This document shows, piece after piece, positions 1-11,000 of a stretch of 64,000 nt of DNA (its first letter is position 1; every line of letters begins with the position of its first letter). The notes under the pieces were generated by a model. That model was not told the origin of the DNA, did not search any database, and worked only from the letters and a program-made list of their open reading frames with translations. Location: assembly GCF_004000865.1 (NCBI RefSeq), contig NZ_BIMB01000023.1:36566-100565 (forward strand), given 5' to 3'. Origin of the DNA: Paenibacillus elgii NBRC 100335. GTDB lineage: Bacteria; Bacillota; Bacilli; Paenibacillales; NBRC-103111. Position numbers and translations under genes: made by a program.

Positions 1-635
1 TTCACGAATACGGATCGCTGAACGAGTTTTTTTCCCGCCGGCTCAAAAGCGGACTTCGTCCAATCGACGCGGCGCCGGACACGCTGGTCAGCCCGGTGGA
101 TGCCATGATTACCGGCATCGGGCCGATTCATGAGGGACTGATCGTCAATGTCAAAGGACAGGACTATACCATTCAGGAGCTGCTTAACGAGAGCCCCCGG
201 ATGATCAATTATACGAACGGCTACTATTGCGTGCTCTACTTGAGCCCGACCGACTACCACCGGATTCATTCGCCCGTCACAGGCGACATTCTTGAGAAGG
301 AGCACGTCCCCGGCAAGGTGTATCCGGTCAACGAGTTCGGTCTCCGTCACATGCGGCGCGTGCTCAGCCGCAACGAGCGGCTCATCACCTACATGCAGCA
401 CGACGCGGGAGAAATCGCCGTGGTCAAAGTCGGCGCGCTGAACGTCAGCAGCATCCAATACGTCGTCCCGCTGCCGGACCGGCTGGAGCGCGGCGACGAG
501 CTGGCTTATTTCGAATTCGGTTCGACCGTCGTCCTTCTGATGGAGAACGGCACGTTCGAGCCGCGGACCGCTCTGGAAGTCGGCAGCAAGGTGAAAGTCG
601 GAGAAGCGCTCGGAACGTTTAAGCGCCGCGATTAG
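1..635 (+). CDS. psd: Phosphatidylserine decarboxylase, 5' end outside the window
   Basis: This is the C-terminal part of a phosphatidylserine decarboxylase, the membrane-associated pyruvoyl enzyme that makes phosphatidylethanolamine. The reading frame is open from base 3, so the gene begins upstream of the window. The visible protein starts HEYGSLNEFFSRRLK, a family hallmark, followed by SPVDAM. Near the C-terminus is FGSTVVLL, containing the GST triplet at which the proenzyme cleaves itself and forms the pyruvoyl group. An apparent GTG start at 96 is internal and should not be used. The gene ends 32 bases before a fosmidomycin-resistance-type transporter on the same strand. Identity is nearly certain; only the N-terminal part is missing. 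Confidence 0.95.
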   Translation, partial: HEYGSLNEFFSRRLKSGLRPIDAAPDTLVSPVDAMITGIGPIHEGLIVNVKGQDYTIQELLNESPRMINYTNGYYCVLYLSPTDYHRIHSPVTGDILEKEHVPGKVYPVNEFGLRHMRRVLSRNERLITYMQHDAGEIAVVKVGALNVSSIQYVVPLPDRLERGDELAYFEFGSTVVLLMENGTFEPRTALEVGSKVKVGEALGTFKRRD

Positions 636-667
636 CGCATACTGACAGACGGAAGGAGTCTTTTCTC

Positions 668-1918
668 ATGAAAGTCCAAACCGGTCCGGCGCCTGCGGTC
701 CAGCAGGCAGCGCGGACGGACGTCAAGCCGACGGTTTTTCGCATTCTGCTCGCCATTAGTCTGGTGCATTTGTTCAACGATACGATACAAGCGGTGATTC
801 CGGCAATCCTGCCGATTCTCAAGGACAATATGAGTCTCAGCTACATGCAGTCCGGCGTCATCGTATTCGCCTTGAATATGACCGCTTCGGTCATGCAGCC
901 GGTTGTCGGCTTGTATTCGGACCGCAAGCCGATGCCGTACATGCTGCCGATCGGCATGGGCTTTACTTTTCTCGGCGTCTTGGGGCTGTCGCTCGCACCG
1001 AACTACGGACTCATTCTGCTGTCCGTTCTGCTGATCGGAATCGGCTCCGCCATCTTTCACCCGGAAGGCTCGCGCGTCGCTTACATGGCCGGAGGCTCCC
1101 GCCGCGGCTTGGCCCAGTCGATCTTTCAGGTGGGCGGCAACTCCGGGCAATCGCTCGCTTCGGTGATGACGGCGCTCGTGTTCGCTCCGCTGGGGCAGCT
1201 CGGCGCCTTATGGTTTACGGTCGTGGCCGGGGCAGGCGTCCTCGTCCAGCTGTATATCTCCCGCTGGTATCAGGGATATATGGCGGCCAACCCGCCGCAG
1301 GCCCGGAAAAGCGGCTCCCGCGCCATGAGCCCGGCCCGCAAGAAGCAGATCGCATTTGCCGTATGCATGCTGATCTTTCTCGTGTTTGCCCGTTCCTGGT
1401 ACCATGCGGGCATTACGATTTATTATCCGTTTTACCTGATGGACAAATTCGGCATCAGTCTGGAGCGCGCGCAGATGTACATTTTCCTGTTCGCTGCCGC
1501 AGGCGCGCTCGGCACGTTTATGGGCGGCCCGCTGTCCGACAAGATCGGACGCCGGAACGTTATTTTTCTGGCGATGCTCGGCGCGGCTCCACTGGCTCTG
1601 GCGCTGCCTTATGCCGATGCGTTCTGGACTTACGTCATCCTGCTGGTGAACGGCTTCATCATCCTGTCGAGCTTCTCCGTCACCGTCGTCTATGCGCAGG
1701 AGCTGATGCCCGGCAAGGTCGGCACGGTATCCGGTCTGATCACGGGCCTCGCCTTCGGACTCGGGGCGCTCGGCGCGGTGGGCCTTGGCAGCTTGATCGA
1801 TACCTTCCATCTGCCGATCGTCATGCAGTTGGTCAGCTTCCTGCCACTCATCGGCCTGCTGACGTTCTTCCTGCCGAGCGACCGTACGCTGAAGCAATGG
1901 GCGCAAGAGGCGGAATAA
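668..1918 (+). CDS. MFS transporter, fosmidomycin-resistance (Fsr) type
   Basis: A 416-residue membrane protein of the major facilitator superfamily, most like the Fsr/fosmidomycin-resistance exporters. The N-terminus has the typical SLVHLFNDTIQAVIPAILP segment in the first membrane helix, followed by SDRKPMPYML in the loop between helices 2 and 3, and a second-half equivalent GPLSDKIGRRNVIF. About 12 hydrophobic segments can be counted, separated by a basic central loop around residues 200-225. A good ribosome site (GGAAGGAG) precedes the ATG. It follows psd closely and could share its transcript. Substrate cannot be told from sequence; Fsr relatives export small acidic drugs or metabolites. 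Confidence 0.85.
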   Translation: MKVQTGPAPAVQQAARTDVKPTVFRILLAISLVHLFNDTIQAVIPAILPILKDNMSLSYMQSGVIVFALNMTASVMQPVVGLYSDRKPMPYMLPIGMGFTFLGVLGLSLAPNYGLILLSVLLIGIGSAIFHPEGSRVAYMAGGSRRGLAQSIFQVGGNSGQSLASVMTALVFAPLGQLGALWFTVVAGAGVLVQLYISRWYQGYMAANPPQARKSGSRAMSPARKKQIAFAVCMLIFLVFARSWYHAGITIYYPFYLMDKFGISLERAQMYIFLFAAAGALGTFMGGPLSDKIGRRNVIFLAMLGAAPLALALPYADAFWTYVILLVNGFIILSSFSVTVVYAQELMPGKVGTVSGLITGLAFGLGALGAVGLGSLIDTFHLPIVMQLVSFLPLIGLLTFFLPSDRTLKQWAQEAE

Positions 1919-1933
1919 TACGCGTAATTACGA

Positions 1934-1968
1934 AAAGGCTGTTTCGGATTGATTCCGAAGCAGCCTTT
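1934..1968. terminator. Bidirectional terminator hairpin
   Basis: AAAGGCTGTTTCGG pairs with CCGAAGCAGCCTTT with one G-T pair and a 6-base loop. It sits between two convergent genes (the MFS transporter and the SLH nucleotidase). The A-tract on one side and T-tract on the other let it serve both directions. Confidence 0.7.
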
Positions 1969-1984
1969 GGTCGTTTGATGGAAA

Positions 1985-4900
1985 TTATCCGGAGTAACCG
2001 GTCCAAGAAATATCGTCTACGGTGATCTGCGCACCGTTGGCGCCGTTCGTCGGAGCGCCGACATGTTTGATTTTGAGGTCAAAGCTCCCCGGGATATTTA
2101 AATTGTTAACCGTAAAAGTTTCCATCGTATCCAGTGTCAGGGTATACGTTCCTTTGGATACGTTGTTAATGAACAGCTCTACTTTACGTTCCCCGGCTCC
2201 CGTGAAGCCTTTCAGCAATTTTACCGAGAAGCTTCCGATTCCGCCCGGAATATTAGAAGCGCCGATTTCTCCGGCAGCCGCCGCTCCCGAACCGGTACGT
2301 TCCGCTTTCAGCATAACGCCTTTTCCGTCAATGACGTAAGTCGACAAATCGGTCCGTGCCGATACGTAGTTCCAAGCGATCGAATTCATCCCAGCTACCG
2401 TACCGGAAGCATATGAGCTGGAAGGAGCTCCGATGCCGTCCAGTTTCTCGATGTTCCAACCGGAGGCATTGGCTGTGATCACATCCACCGCATTGGAATC
2501 TCCGTTGTACGGTCCGCCCGTCACGTTCAACTTGAACTTGTACGCCGTTCCCGGTATCAATCCGTACACGGTTGCTGTTACGGAACTTGCGCCTAGCGCT
2601 CCTTGCGTGTCTGCTTCCGTCCATGCCGCTCCCCCATTGGCGGACTGCATCATTTTAACGGATGCGGCGCCGGCCGGGGCCGTAAAGTGAAGCGTCACGC
2701 TTGTGGAAGATTTCGCTCCGTACACCAGGTCCGTAATCGTCATGCCGCCGGGAACGGTAATATCCGCGGAATCCTTCACTTTTACTTGAGCGCTCTCGTT
2801 AAACCGGCTGGATGCGCCGATGACGTCTACGGTGTCCCCGTTTCGATAACGGAACTGATCGTACGTCAGGCCGATCCGGTTATCGACCCGTACCCGTACC
2901 TGCTCGGAAGCTTTTACCGCATCGAATTCAAATGTGCCGTAATCGTTAATCTTCGTTAAATTGGCAATCGTGACGCCGCTCAGCTTGACGAGCTGCCCGG
3001 CGTTGGCAGGGCCGACCTGGGCAGGCGTAACGTTAAGCGGAGAGGGAACCGCTTCGGTTGCGGATTTGACAACTCCGTTTTTATCCGCATTGACCTGAAG
3101 CTCTCCATTGTATTTGCCGATCAGACCGGTGACGGTTACATGGTCCCCGGGATTGAGTTCGATGCCGCTTTGAAAAATGTATATGCCGCCGGTAGCATCT
3201 TGGAGATAAAAGCCTTTGCTTCCCCAAATGCCCGATTTCGATGTAGCCACGCCTTCGACCGTTACTTTGCTGTTGTCAGCCGCCGCGCGTGCTTGCCGGA
3301 TCGTAACTTTACCCAAATCCGGGCCCGGCTCAGGCGCTTTCGCTTTGGCGATTCGCCCGTCTCGGACGTACGCGATGTCGCCTTTGTAATTCCGTACGAA
3401 GGCAACCGTGGCCTCCAAATCTTCCGGACCGGTGACGGGATCTTTGCCAAGCTGACCGATCGGAGCGTATTTTGCTCCTGTGGACGTATACATAAAGTTG
3501 TTCACCACAAGCGTATACGTCTTGTTGTTGTCAATCGGCGAGCCGTCCGGCAATGTTTTTTTGGTGATTTTGCCCGTGGCTGCATCATATTCATACCGGA
3601 AGCCGCTGATGCTGTAGTCCGGGCCGAATGTAGAGGAAATCTGGGCATTGACGATGGCGTCCAGATCTTTCCCTTTAATTTCCACTTTCATCAATACGTT
3701 ATTGAACGGCTGGATATTGAACAGCTCTCCCCACGTGATAGGCCCGGCGTTCAGGTTATCGCGGATTCCGCCGCCGTTCATCATCGCAAAATCGGCATTC
3801 ATCGACCCTCTCATGCCGTCCGCAAGCAAATTACCCAGCGCATTGTCGCCGTCGTTTGCGTAGCCACCCGTCATCGGAATGGTTGCATTGCCTACAACTT
3901 CGTTGATCATCGGAGCGATTCGATTTTCATACTTCTTAATGATGTTACTTATTTCAGCATCCGGCTGAATGGCGTCTTGTCTCGTATATACGATCTCCGC
4001 TTTTTTTCTTACGATATCCTGAGTCACCGGATCGATTTCCAGATCGATGTCGGCCATTGCCTTGCCATACTCCCAAGCCTGTACGATCAGCTTGTTGTTC
4101 ACCGTTCCGTTTACAACCACATGATTGTGCGCCGCCACAATAACGTCCACTTCCGGATCGATATTTTTTGCCAGCGTCGCGGACGCTCCGGTAACGGTGC
4201 CGTTCGCTCCTTGCGTTGCGTCCATATGGGCCAGAACGACCATCGCTTTAACGCCTTGGCTTTTCAGCTCCGCTGCCGCCTTGTTGACCGCCTGAGCTTC
4301 GTCTGTGAACTGAATGTCTTGAATGCCTGCCGGCATCACCATACCGGCTGCCGATGTCGTAACCACGCCGATAAAGCCGACTTTTACCCCGGCCACTTCC
4401 ACGACCGCATACGGAGGCAGGACGGTTTTGCCCGTATCTTTATACACGATATTGGCTGCAAGCAGCGGGAATTTGGTACCCTTGTAGTTTTCGGTGCCCT
4501 TCGGATGCGTTCCGCCGTTCACCATGCGCAGCATTTCCGCGGTACCTTCGTCAAATTCGTGATTGCCGACCGTTCCGACATGGAAACCCATCGTTTCCGC
4601 CACTTCAATGGTCGGCTCGTCTTGAAGCAGGGCCGATACCGGAGAGCTGCCTCCCCACAGGTCGCCCGACTCGACAAGCAGCGTATTCGGCTGTGCCGCC
4701 CGGCGCTGCTTCATGTAGGCCGCGACGTAGTCCATCCGGCCGACATAAGTGCTCTCGGTGACCGAAGGATTCGCCAGCGTCGGCACGTTTTTCTCGTAGT
4801 ACGTTTGATCGATTTTTCCGTGAAGATCATTGATGCTCAGCAGCTGTACCGGGATATTGCCTGAAGCGAGCGTCGTCGTCTCCAATGCTGCCGGCTCGGA

Positions 4901-6655
4901 TTTGGTTCCGTTACTGCCGATCGCCGATACGCTTACTCTGTACGCCATTCCTTTTTCCAGTCCGATAAAAGAATAAAAGGAGTTCCGTGTGGTGGCTTCC
5001 GAACCGACCTGCTTGCCGTCTTTCGTAAACAAGCTGACGCTGTACCCGGTCACCTTGCTGTCGGCAGTTGCTTTCCATCTGGCCGTCAGGCCGTACATTC
5101 CCGTCGAAAGAGTCAGGCCTGCCGGCGGCGCGGGTCTGACAGCATCATCGTCGCTGCTTCCGCTTCCCGACGAGCCACCCCCTACCGGGGACCCTGCCCC
5201 ATTCGAGCCCGTGATTTTCTTGTCGCCGACTTTCGTTTCGACGTTGGCAGCCAGTTCGAGCTTCTTAGGCTCCTTTTCAAACGTGCTGCCGTTTTTGTTG
5301 ACAATCGCCTTCTCAATGGTTCCGCTGCCTTTGACTGTGCTCGCCGCATTAAGCGTCAACATTTTTACTGTAGCTTGTTCCCCTACCTGAATAGAGCTGT
5401 TGTCCGCTTTCTCGTTGACTTTCAACTGCTCGACGACGCCTCCGTTTAAGGCGACATTCGCCGCAGCGTCCAGTGTCAAAGCGTTTACCGTTCCGCCTTG
5501 CACATTCAGGCTCGAACCTTTTCCTTGCTCGCGAACCGTAAATGCTTTAAGGTTCCCGTTCACGAATAGGACCGTGACGTTCGATGCGTTCACGGACACC
5601 TCATCGAAGGTTCCGGCCAGCGTAGCCGTAGAGCCGGCAGGCATGCGAGGGGTAAGATCCACCTTGCCGAAGGTCGCGCCCGACGAGCCGTTCGTTTCGA
5701 GCTTTGCTCCCGAATTCAGGCGTACTTCACCTACCGTTGTCGTTCCCTTGGCGAGCAGACGGACTTGTCCGTTCGTTTTGCTCACCGTCACTTGACCGAG
5801 CTTGGAATCTTCGATGACGATGCTGTTCGGACCGCCGCCGCGCACGATAGTACGGCCTTTCACCGTCACGTTTTTCAAATCGGTATTGCCTTCGCCGATG
5901 CCTTCGGACAAAATCAAATCGCCGTCGATAGCCATGTTCTCCAGCTTCACACCGGCCGAACGGACAATGACATGACCCTCGGCGCGGCCATGGTATGTAC
6001 CCGCCTGATCGTAAGAAGCGGTTTTGAAAGCGAGCGGGTTGGCGCGATTCAGCGTCATAACCGCCTCGGCCCGGGTAATCGACCGCGCGGGCTGATAGGT
6101 ACGATCCGGATATCCTCCCATATACCCCAGAGCGGCAACCGTTCGCACGGCTTCCCGGCTCCAGCCGGGGATGTCGGCGGCATCCTGAAACGCAGGACCG
6201 GACTGATCCGATGCGGAGAGCTTCAGCAGCCCTTGGAGCATGACCGCCACTTCCTGACGGCTCACCGGTTGATTCGGCTTGAAGCTTCCGTCCTCGTAAC
6301 CGTTGATGTAGCCTGCTGCTTTCGCGGCCGACACTTCATCGCTGTACCAATCTGCAGATTTTACATCCGAGAAACCGGAGGCAGCTTTCTGCGTCAAGCC
6401 GAACGCCCGGTTTACAAGCGCAACGAATTCCGCTCTCGTAATGGAGGCATCGGGTTTGAACGAACCGTCCTCGTAACCGTTTACCAGTTCAAGGTCGGTC
6501 CAATTGCGGATTTCTTTTTCCGCCCAATGACGGACGTAATCCCCGCCGGAAGCGGCTGCCGATACTGGCGAGACAGAAGGCAGTTGACCCGCGAAGAGCA
6601 TAGTGAAAGACAATAAAATGCCGGCGGATTTCTTTAACGTTTTTCTTAATATCAA
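1985..6655 (-). CDS. SLH-anchored surface 5'-nucleotidase / metallophosphatase, multidomain
   Basis: A 1556-residue exported protein. It begins at TTG (GAGGGGG ribosome site) with a signal peptide (residues 1-34). Three SLH domains (about 38-205) should bind secondary cell-wall polymer. Next come a beta-helix-like repeat region (about 215-480), a Gly/Ser linker and a fibronectin III domain (about 510-595). The catalytic part is a calcineurin-like phosphoesterase with SINDLHG (about 605), GNHEFDEG (about 695) and AAHNHV (about 843), followed by the 5'-nucleotidase C-terminal domain with MNGGGIRDN (about 960). An OB-like domain, another fibronectin-like domain and a jelly-roll-like end complete it. 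It probably releases phosphate from extracellular nucleotides at the cell surface. The exact substrate is inferred from family only. Confidence 0.88.
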   Translation of the reverse strand: MILRKTLKKSAGILLSFTMLFAGQLPSVSPVSAAASGGDYVRHWAEKEIRNWTDLELVNGYEDGSFKPDASITRAEFVALVNRAFGLTQKAASGFSDVKSADWYSDEVSAAKAAGYINGYEDGSFKPNQPVSRQEVAVMLQGLLKLSASDQSGPAFQDAADIPGWSREAVRTVAALGYMGGYPDRTYQPARSITRAEAVMTLNRANPLAFKTASYDQAGTYHGRAEGHVIVRSAGVKLENMAIDGDLILSEGIGEGNTDLKNVTVKGRTIVRGGGPNSIVIEDSKLGQVTVSKTNGQVRLLAKGTTTVGEVRLNSGAKLETNGSSGATFGKVDLTPRMPAGSTATLAGTFDEVSVNASNVTVLFVNGNLKAFTVREQGKGSSLNVQGGTVNALTLDAAANVALNGGVVEQLKVNEKADNSSIQVGEQATVKMLTLNAASTVKGSGTIEKAIVNKNGSTFEKEPKKLELAANVETKVGDKKITGSNGAGSPVGGGSSGSGSSDDDAVRPAPPAGLTLSTGMYGLTARWKATADSKVTGYSVSLFTKDGKQVGSEATTRNSFYSFIGLEKGMAYRVSVSAIGSNGTKSEPAALETTTLASGNIPVQLLSINDLHGKIDQTYYEKNVPTLANPSVTESTYVGRMDYVAAYMKQRRAAQPNTLLVESGDLWGGSSPVSALLQDEPTIEVAETMGFHVGTVGNHEFDEGTAEMLRMVNGGTHPKGTENYKGTKFPLLAANIVYKDTGKTVLPPYAVVEVAGVKVGFIGVVTTSAAGMVMPAGIQDIQFTDEAQAVNKAAAELKSQGVKAMVVLAHMDATQGANGTVTGASATLAKNIDPEVDVIVAAHNHVVVNGTVNNKLIVQAWEYGKAMADIDLEIDPVTQDIVRKKAEIVYTRQDAIQPDAEISNIIKKYENRIAPMINEVVGNATIPMTGGYANDGDNALGNLLADGMRGSMNADFAMMNGGGIRDNLNAGPITWGELFNIQPFNNVLMKVEIKGKDLDAIVNAQISSTFGPDYSISGFRYEYDAATGKITKKTLPDGSPIDNNKTYTLVVNNFMYTSTGAKYAPIGQLGKDPVTGPEDLEATVAFVRNYKGDIAYVRDGRIAKAKAPEPGPDLGKVTIRQARAAADNSKVTVEGVATSKSGIWGSKGFYLQDATGGIYIFQSGIELNPGDHVTVTGLIGKYNGELQVNADKNGVVKSATEAVPSPLNVTPAQVGPANAGQLVKLSGVTIANLTKINDYGTFEFDAVKASEQVRVRVDNRIGLTYDQFRYRNGDTVDVIGASSRFNESAQVKVKDSADITVPGGMTITDLVYGAKSSTSVTLHFTAPAGAASVKMMQSANGGAAWTEADTQGALGASSVTATVYGLIPGTAYKFKLNVTGGPYNGDSNAVDVITANASGWNIEKLDGIGAPSSSYASGTVAGMNSIAWNYVSARTDLSTYVIDGKGVMLKAERTGSGAAAAGEIGASNIPGGIGSFSVKLLKGFTGAGERKVELFINNVSKGTYTLTLDTMETFTVNNLNIPGSFDLKIKHVGAPTNGANGAQITVDDISWTGYSG

Positions 6656-6774
6656 TTCCCGATCCCCCTCTTAAAATAAAAAATGGGACGACACCCATGT
6701 CGAACCATGTCCAGTATACATTTTTTGTGTAAATCGCACGTAAAGTGCAGCATAAGGTTTTATTAAGGAGGATC

Positions 6775-6815
6775 AAAAAAAGCGGTTGAGCAAAATTTCC
6801 ACTCAACCGCTTTTT
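6775..6815 (-). terminator. Rho-independent terminator after the 6822-8027 gene
   Basis: AAGCGGTTGAG pairs perfectly with CTCAACCGCTT around an 11-base loop, with A/T runs on both sides giving a U-tract on the minus strand. It lies 7 bases beyond the stop codon of the upstream minus-strand gene and separates it from the SLH nucleotidase gene. Confidence 0.9.
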
Positions 6816-6821
6816 CATACC

Positions 6822-8027
6822 TTACTTGCCGTAGGAACCGCTTGAAAACGTGCTCGGATCCCACCATTTGTAGCCCGGCGATGGAGCGGCCCAAGGCTCA
6901 GGTTGAGGCTCAATCGTTTGCTCGGGAATTTCATTCTCCGCCCCGCTCGTCAGCAGCGGAGTAACGGGGTCCAGTTCCAAGCCCTGCACCTCGTCGAGCG
7001 TCCGGTAATTTTCCTTCTTGCTGAGCCACTGGACAACATTGACAAGCAGCGCGCCGTCGTCGACTTCTTTGAAGCCGTCGTACGTTTTTTTGGATTGGTC
7101 GTTTTCTTCGCGCTTGTATTTTGGTGTCGCGTCTTCCACGGGAGAGGAGTCGCCGATAAAGGCGGCCTTGCCCAGTCCTACCTTCGCCACGGCGACAAAC
7201 GGGCCTTCGGCCAAGCCGCCGCCGGCGTATACACCCTTGTCCACGGCATTGTTCCATCTTGCCGCAGTGGACGGCAGATAGACGATGCCTTTGGCTTTCT
7301 TCGGATCGACAATCGCGATCGTACTGCCTGCGTGCATCGCTACCGCTTTGACACCTTTGGTAATGCCGAACGCTTGGGCCGGTTTGACGATCGTCGTGGC
7401 GTTAAGGTCGCCAAGCGCATTATAGCGGAAGCGGACGCCGAAGTTTTGGCCAAGCCAGTCGGAGCTCTGCACGCCCTGCATGGCCGCCGAGTTCGCTTCT
7501 TCGGCGCTCATCCCTTTGGCCGGATTGCTCCAGGCCCCGCGGCGGTAGCCGTTGAACACCTCGGAGGCGTCCCAGCGGTTTTTGTTCCGGTCGGCATTGT
7601 AATGGTCGGATATGAAAAAGATGCTGCCGCCCTTCTGCACGTATTCGAGCATAGCCGCCTGCTCCGTCGTTTTGTACGGGATATTGGCTTCCGGGATGAC
7701 GAAGACGTCGTAATCCTTCAGGTCGCCGTACGTAATAGGCTCCGACTTGCGCAGCTCCTTCACGTAGTATCCACTCTTGGCGATGCCATTAGCAAAATCC
7801 GAAAACCCGCCGTCGATGACCCAGTCTGCGGCGCCGGCCGTTTGGGCATGCGTATTGTCGAACAATACCTTCATTCCGTTGGCCGGACCGGCCGGTTGAA
7901 GGAAAGGCGCCGGATCGGAAGGGCCTTCGGCGAACGCCGCGCCCGTTCCGGTCAAATAATGGCCGAGCGGAAGCGCAATTGCGAAGGCCAGCAGCGCCTT
8001 GAGCGCTTTTTTACGAAAATCGATCAT
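6822..8027 (-). CDS. Secreted protein with a DUF4350/glutamine-amidotransferase-like fold
   Basis: A 401-residue exported protein with a signal peptide ending near residue 33. The body (about 45-350) has alternating strand-helix segments. Motifs such as VLFDNTHAQTAG, YDVFVIPEANIPY and GGSIFFISDHYNADRN look like the ThuA/DUF4350 flavodoxin-like family, in which a strand-loop-helix would carry a nucleophile; no clear catalytic Cys is present here. The C-terminus is proline- and aromatic-rich without a membrane anchor, so it is probably released or wall-associated. It starts 18 bases after the large SLH protein gene (8046-13253) on the same strand, so the two are likely co-transcribed. The function is unknown; the family assignment is by eye and moderate. 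Confidence 0.6.
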   Translation of the reverse strand: MIDFRKKALKALLAFAIALPLGHYLTGTGAAFAEGPSDPAPFLQPAGPANGMKVLFDNTHAQTAGAADWVIDGGFSDFANGIAKSGYYVKELRKSEPITYGDLKDYDVFVIPEANIPYKTTEQAAMLEYVQKGGSIFFISDHYNADRNKNRWDASEVFNGYRRGAWSNPAKGMSAEEANSAAMQGVQSSDWLGQNFGVRFRYNALGDLNATTIVKPAQAFGITKGVKAVAMHAGSTIAIVDPKKAKGIVYLPSTAARWNNAVDKGVYAGGGLAEGPFVAVAKVGLGKAAFIGDSSPVEDATPKYKREENDQSKKTYDGFKEVDDGALLVNVVQWLSKKENYRTLDEVQGLELDPVTPLLTSGAENEIPEQTIEPQPEPWAAPSPGYKWWDPSTFSSGSYGK

Positions 8028-8045
8028 GGGTGGCTTCTCCTCCTT

Positions 8046-11000
8046 TTACAGCTCTTCGATCACAATATCGTCGATGTTGATTTGGGCGGACACTCCCGAC
8101 CCCGTAGGACGGGCAAGGTACATAAAAAATTGATTCGTGCTCTGCACACCGTTGAATGTCCATTGCAGCGTCGTCCATTCCGTCTGGACCTCGGCCGTAA
8201 AATCTTTGTACTGCGTTTTGGCCGAATAGTTCTCGATATCGGAATTGCTTCCGAAGCCGACCACAAATTTGTGGGTCGCTCCCGTATCGTTCGAAAGCTT
8301 GGCCTGCAAGGTGACCCGGTATTGCTTCTGCGGATTCATCGGGAAGGCGTCGGCAAACAAATACAGTTTGTTCGGCGTATTTTGATTCGTCCGCCATTTC
8401 AAGGAACCCGTTCCGGATACTTTGACGGCCGTATCCTTTTTGACGTTCGTGCCTGCGTTGTTAAATGCGAGCTTGTTGGTCCAATTCGTAAACGTATCGG
8501 AAGATCCCAAAGTCCCGTTCACCGACTCGAATCCGCCGTTCGCGAGCAAATTGACCGTTCCGGTACCGCCGTCGGCCGCTGTCGTCACATTCGGCTTCGT
8601 GCCATTCAGCGACAACGTTTTGTTCCCCGCTCCGTCGACCGCGACGACGCCGACGTACACGTTCTCTCCGGCATTCCAAGCGAAGGTCGCGGTCTGTACG
8701 CCGCGCGCGATGCGGGTCTGGCCGTATACGGTATCCGCAACCGTAGGAGCGGAGCCGGTCTTGGCGACAATCTCGTAATGATCCACATCCGAGGAGGCCG
8801 AATCCGTCCATGTAATCGTCACGCTGCTTTTGCCGTTGCCGTTCACGCCGTCATCCGCCGAAGTCGGCTCGTTAACGGCAAAAGCATCCGGGGCGGTCAT
8901 ATCCGACTCGCTGACGGTCAGCGTCAGTTGGACCTTCGGCGCATAGCCCGAAACGATGCCTTCGAAAAGATAGGTGCCGATAACGCTGGTATCGGCGGCC
9001 GCCGGATTCCACACGACATTCACCGGCTTCGTGCTGCCGTCGCTCATTTTCGCCTGGACTTGGGCCGGCAAGCTGTACGCTGCACCCCGGGCAACCGTGG
9101 CTGCGATCGGATCGATGCTCTGAATTTCGATAAAAGTAACAGCCAAATTGTTTTTCACCGCACCGTTGACTTTGGAGGCGTCTCCGCCGGTAAATGCCGT
9201 GTTCGCAAACGTAAACGCCAGGTTGCTGATGCTGTCCGCCGCACGATGGGCGGACGCCTTGCCGTTCACTTGAACCGTAAGCTGCGTGGCGCTTGTACGG
9301 ACAGCCGATACGGCGAGCCCCGCCGGCAGCGATCCGATCTGCAGCTTGCCGGCAGCAACGAACTCTTCTCCCGCCGCGCCCGTGAACGTATCGTTGGCCA
9401 GCGTGACGATGAGAGGAGCATTATTATCAATGCTGCCGTCGTCGGCAACGGCTTCCTTAAATACGCTCAAAGAATAAGACAATTGAGCCTGCTGCGGCGC
9501 GCCTCCGTCGACGAACTCCATGGACGTATACGTGTCGGCGAATCCTTTTTGACTCATATAAGCATTATCGGTAATCATTCCGGCAATCCGAATCTTCTTG
9601 CCTGCTGCCTGCGCCCGGCTGAACACGCCGTCGCGGTCGGCTTTATTAAACTTGACGATGATCGTATTCGCTTTGTCCGTGCCCGGCGCATCCGCCAGCA
9701 AAATGCCGTACCCCGAGAAACTCGGGTTCGCATCGGCGTCGACGATGTATCCTTCGACTGTCGCACTCGAACCGGTAGCCAGCGCCAATGCCGCCGAAAC
9801 CGTAAGCGCCGCCGGTATATCGCGGACCGTCAAGGTCAGCGCCGCTTTGCCCGCATAGCCGGAGACGGTGCCTTCGAACAGAAACGTTCCTGCAACCGAC
9901 GTGTCCGCTGCGGCCGGAGTCCAGGTCACGTTCACCTGCTGCGTCGTACCGTCGCTCATGTTCGCCGTCACCTGCGCCGGAAGCGTATAGGCCGCGTTCT
10001 TGTCCACGGCCGCTTGAACCGGCGCAAGGCTTTCGATCTGCAGCGGCTTCGTCTGCGCCTTCACCAGCAGCTGGAACGTTTTCGTATCCGTGGCGTTTCC
10101 GCGGCTAATTGCAGCCGTCAGCTTGACGGAAGCGTCGTTCTCGCCCATCACGGGGCGCTTGACGGTACCGCCCGCGGTAACAACCGCTTCGTTGTCCGAG
10201 GTCCATGCGATGGAAGTCCCGTTCAATCCGGTTCCCGGCAGCTTGAGCGCCGTCGTCACTTGATTTACGTCCGGATTTCCGTTCAAAATAACGGCGTCCG
10301 TCAGCGCATTTTTCGCTGCGGCGACGGCCTGCGCGTCGGTCATCGCGCCCGCTTCCACCACGAGCACATAAGCGGCGCCGACCGCTTGCGAAGATAAAAC
10401 CTCAAGCACCGTTCCTTCCGGTTGAGGCGCAATGGCAACGGTAAACTCTCCGGTGACCGCGTCGGCTTGGGCCGTACCCAGCATCTGCGGCCCCGTTCTG
10501 ACCGTCACCGCCGCTCCCGGTTCGGCCGTACCTGTTACGATGGCGTCCGAAGCCGTTACCGAATTCACGGCAGGCTTCACCTGCGGCATTTTGACCGCCA
10601 GCGTGAATTCTTTAGCCGCTTGCGCATCGCCCCGGCGAATCGTTGCGATCAGTACGACATTCACGTCATTCGTCAGCCCGCTGCGCGTGACTTTGCCGGT
10701 GCCCGGGTCGATTACCCCGGCTTGGCCGGCGTCTTTCAGCGACCATACGACGGTCGTGCCCTCGGCTCCGTTTGCCGGAAGCGCCAAGGTGGTGCCATAT
10801 CCGTTATAAGTCAGGGCTAAAGCCTCTTTCGCCTTGCCCACGGCTTCCGCATCCGTCATCGCGCCGGAGGACAGTGCCTTTACGGTCACGTTGAACGTTT
10901 TGATCTGCTGTGCCGCGCCTTTGCGGACCGTCGCTGTCAGCACGACTTGTCCGTCTGGCATGCCTGCGGCCGGGCGCGTCACTTTGCCTGCAGCAGAGAC

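Noticed and set aside
3140..4864. 574-codon plus-strand frame
   Set aside because: Antisense of the SLH nucleotidase gene, which has clear domains; no start signal.
6903..10397. Very long plus-strand open frame (1164 codons)
   Set aside because: It is the antisense of the two secreted-protein genes, has no ribosome site and an unnatural Arg/His-rich composition; high GC keeps it open.
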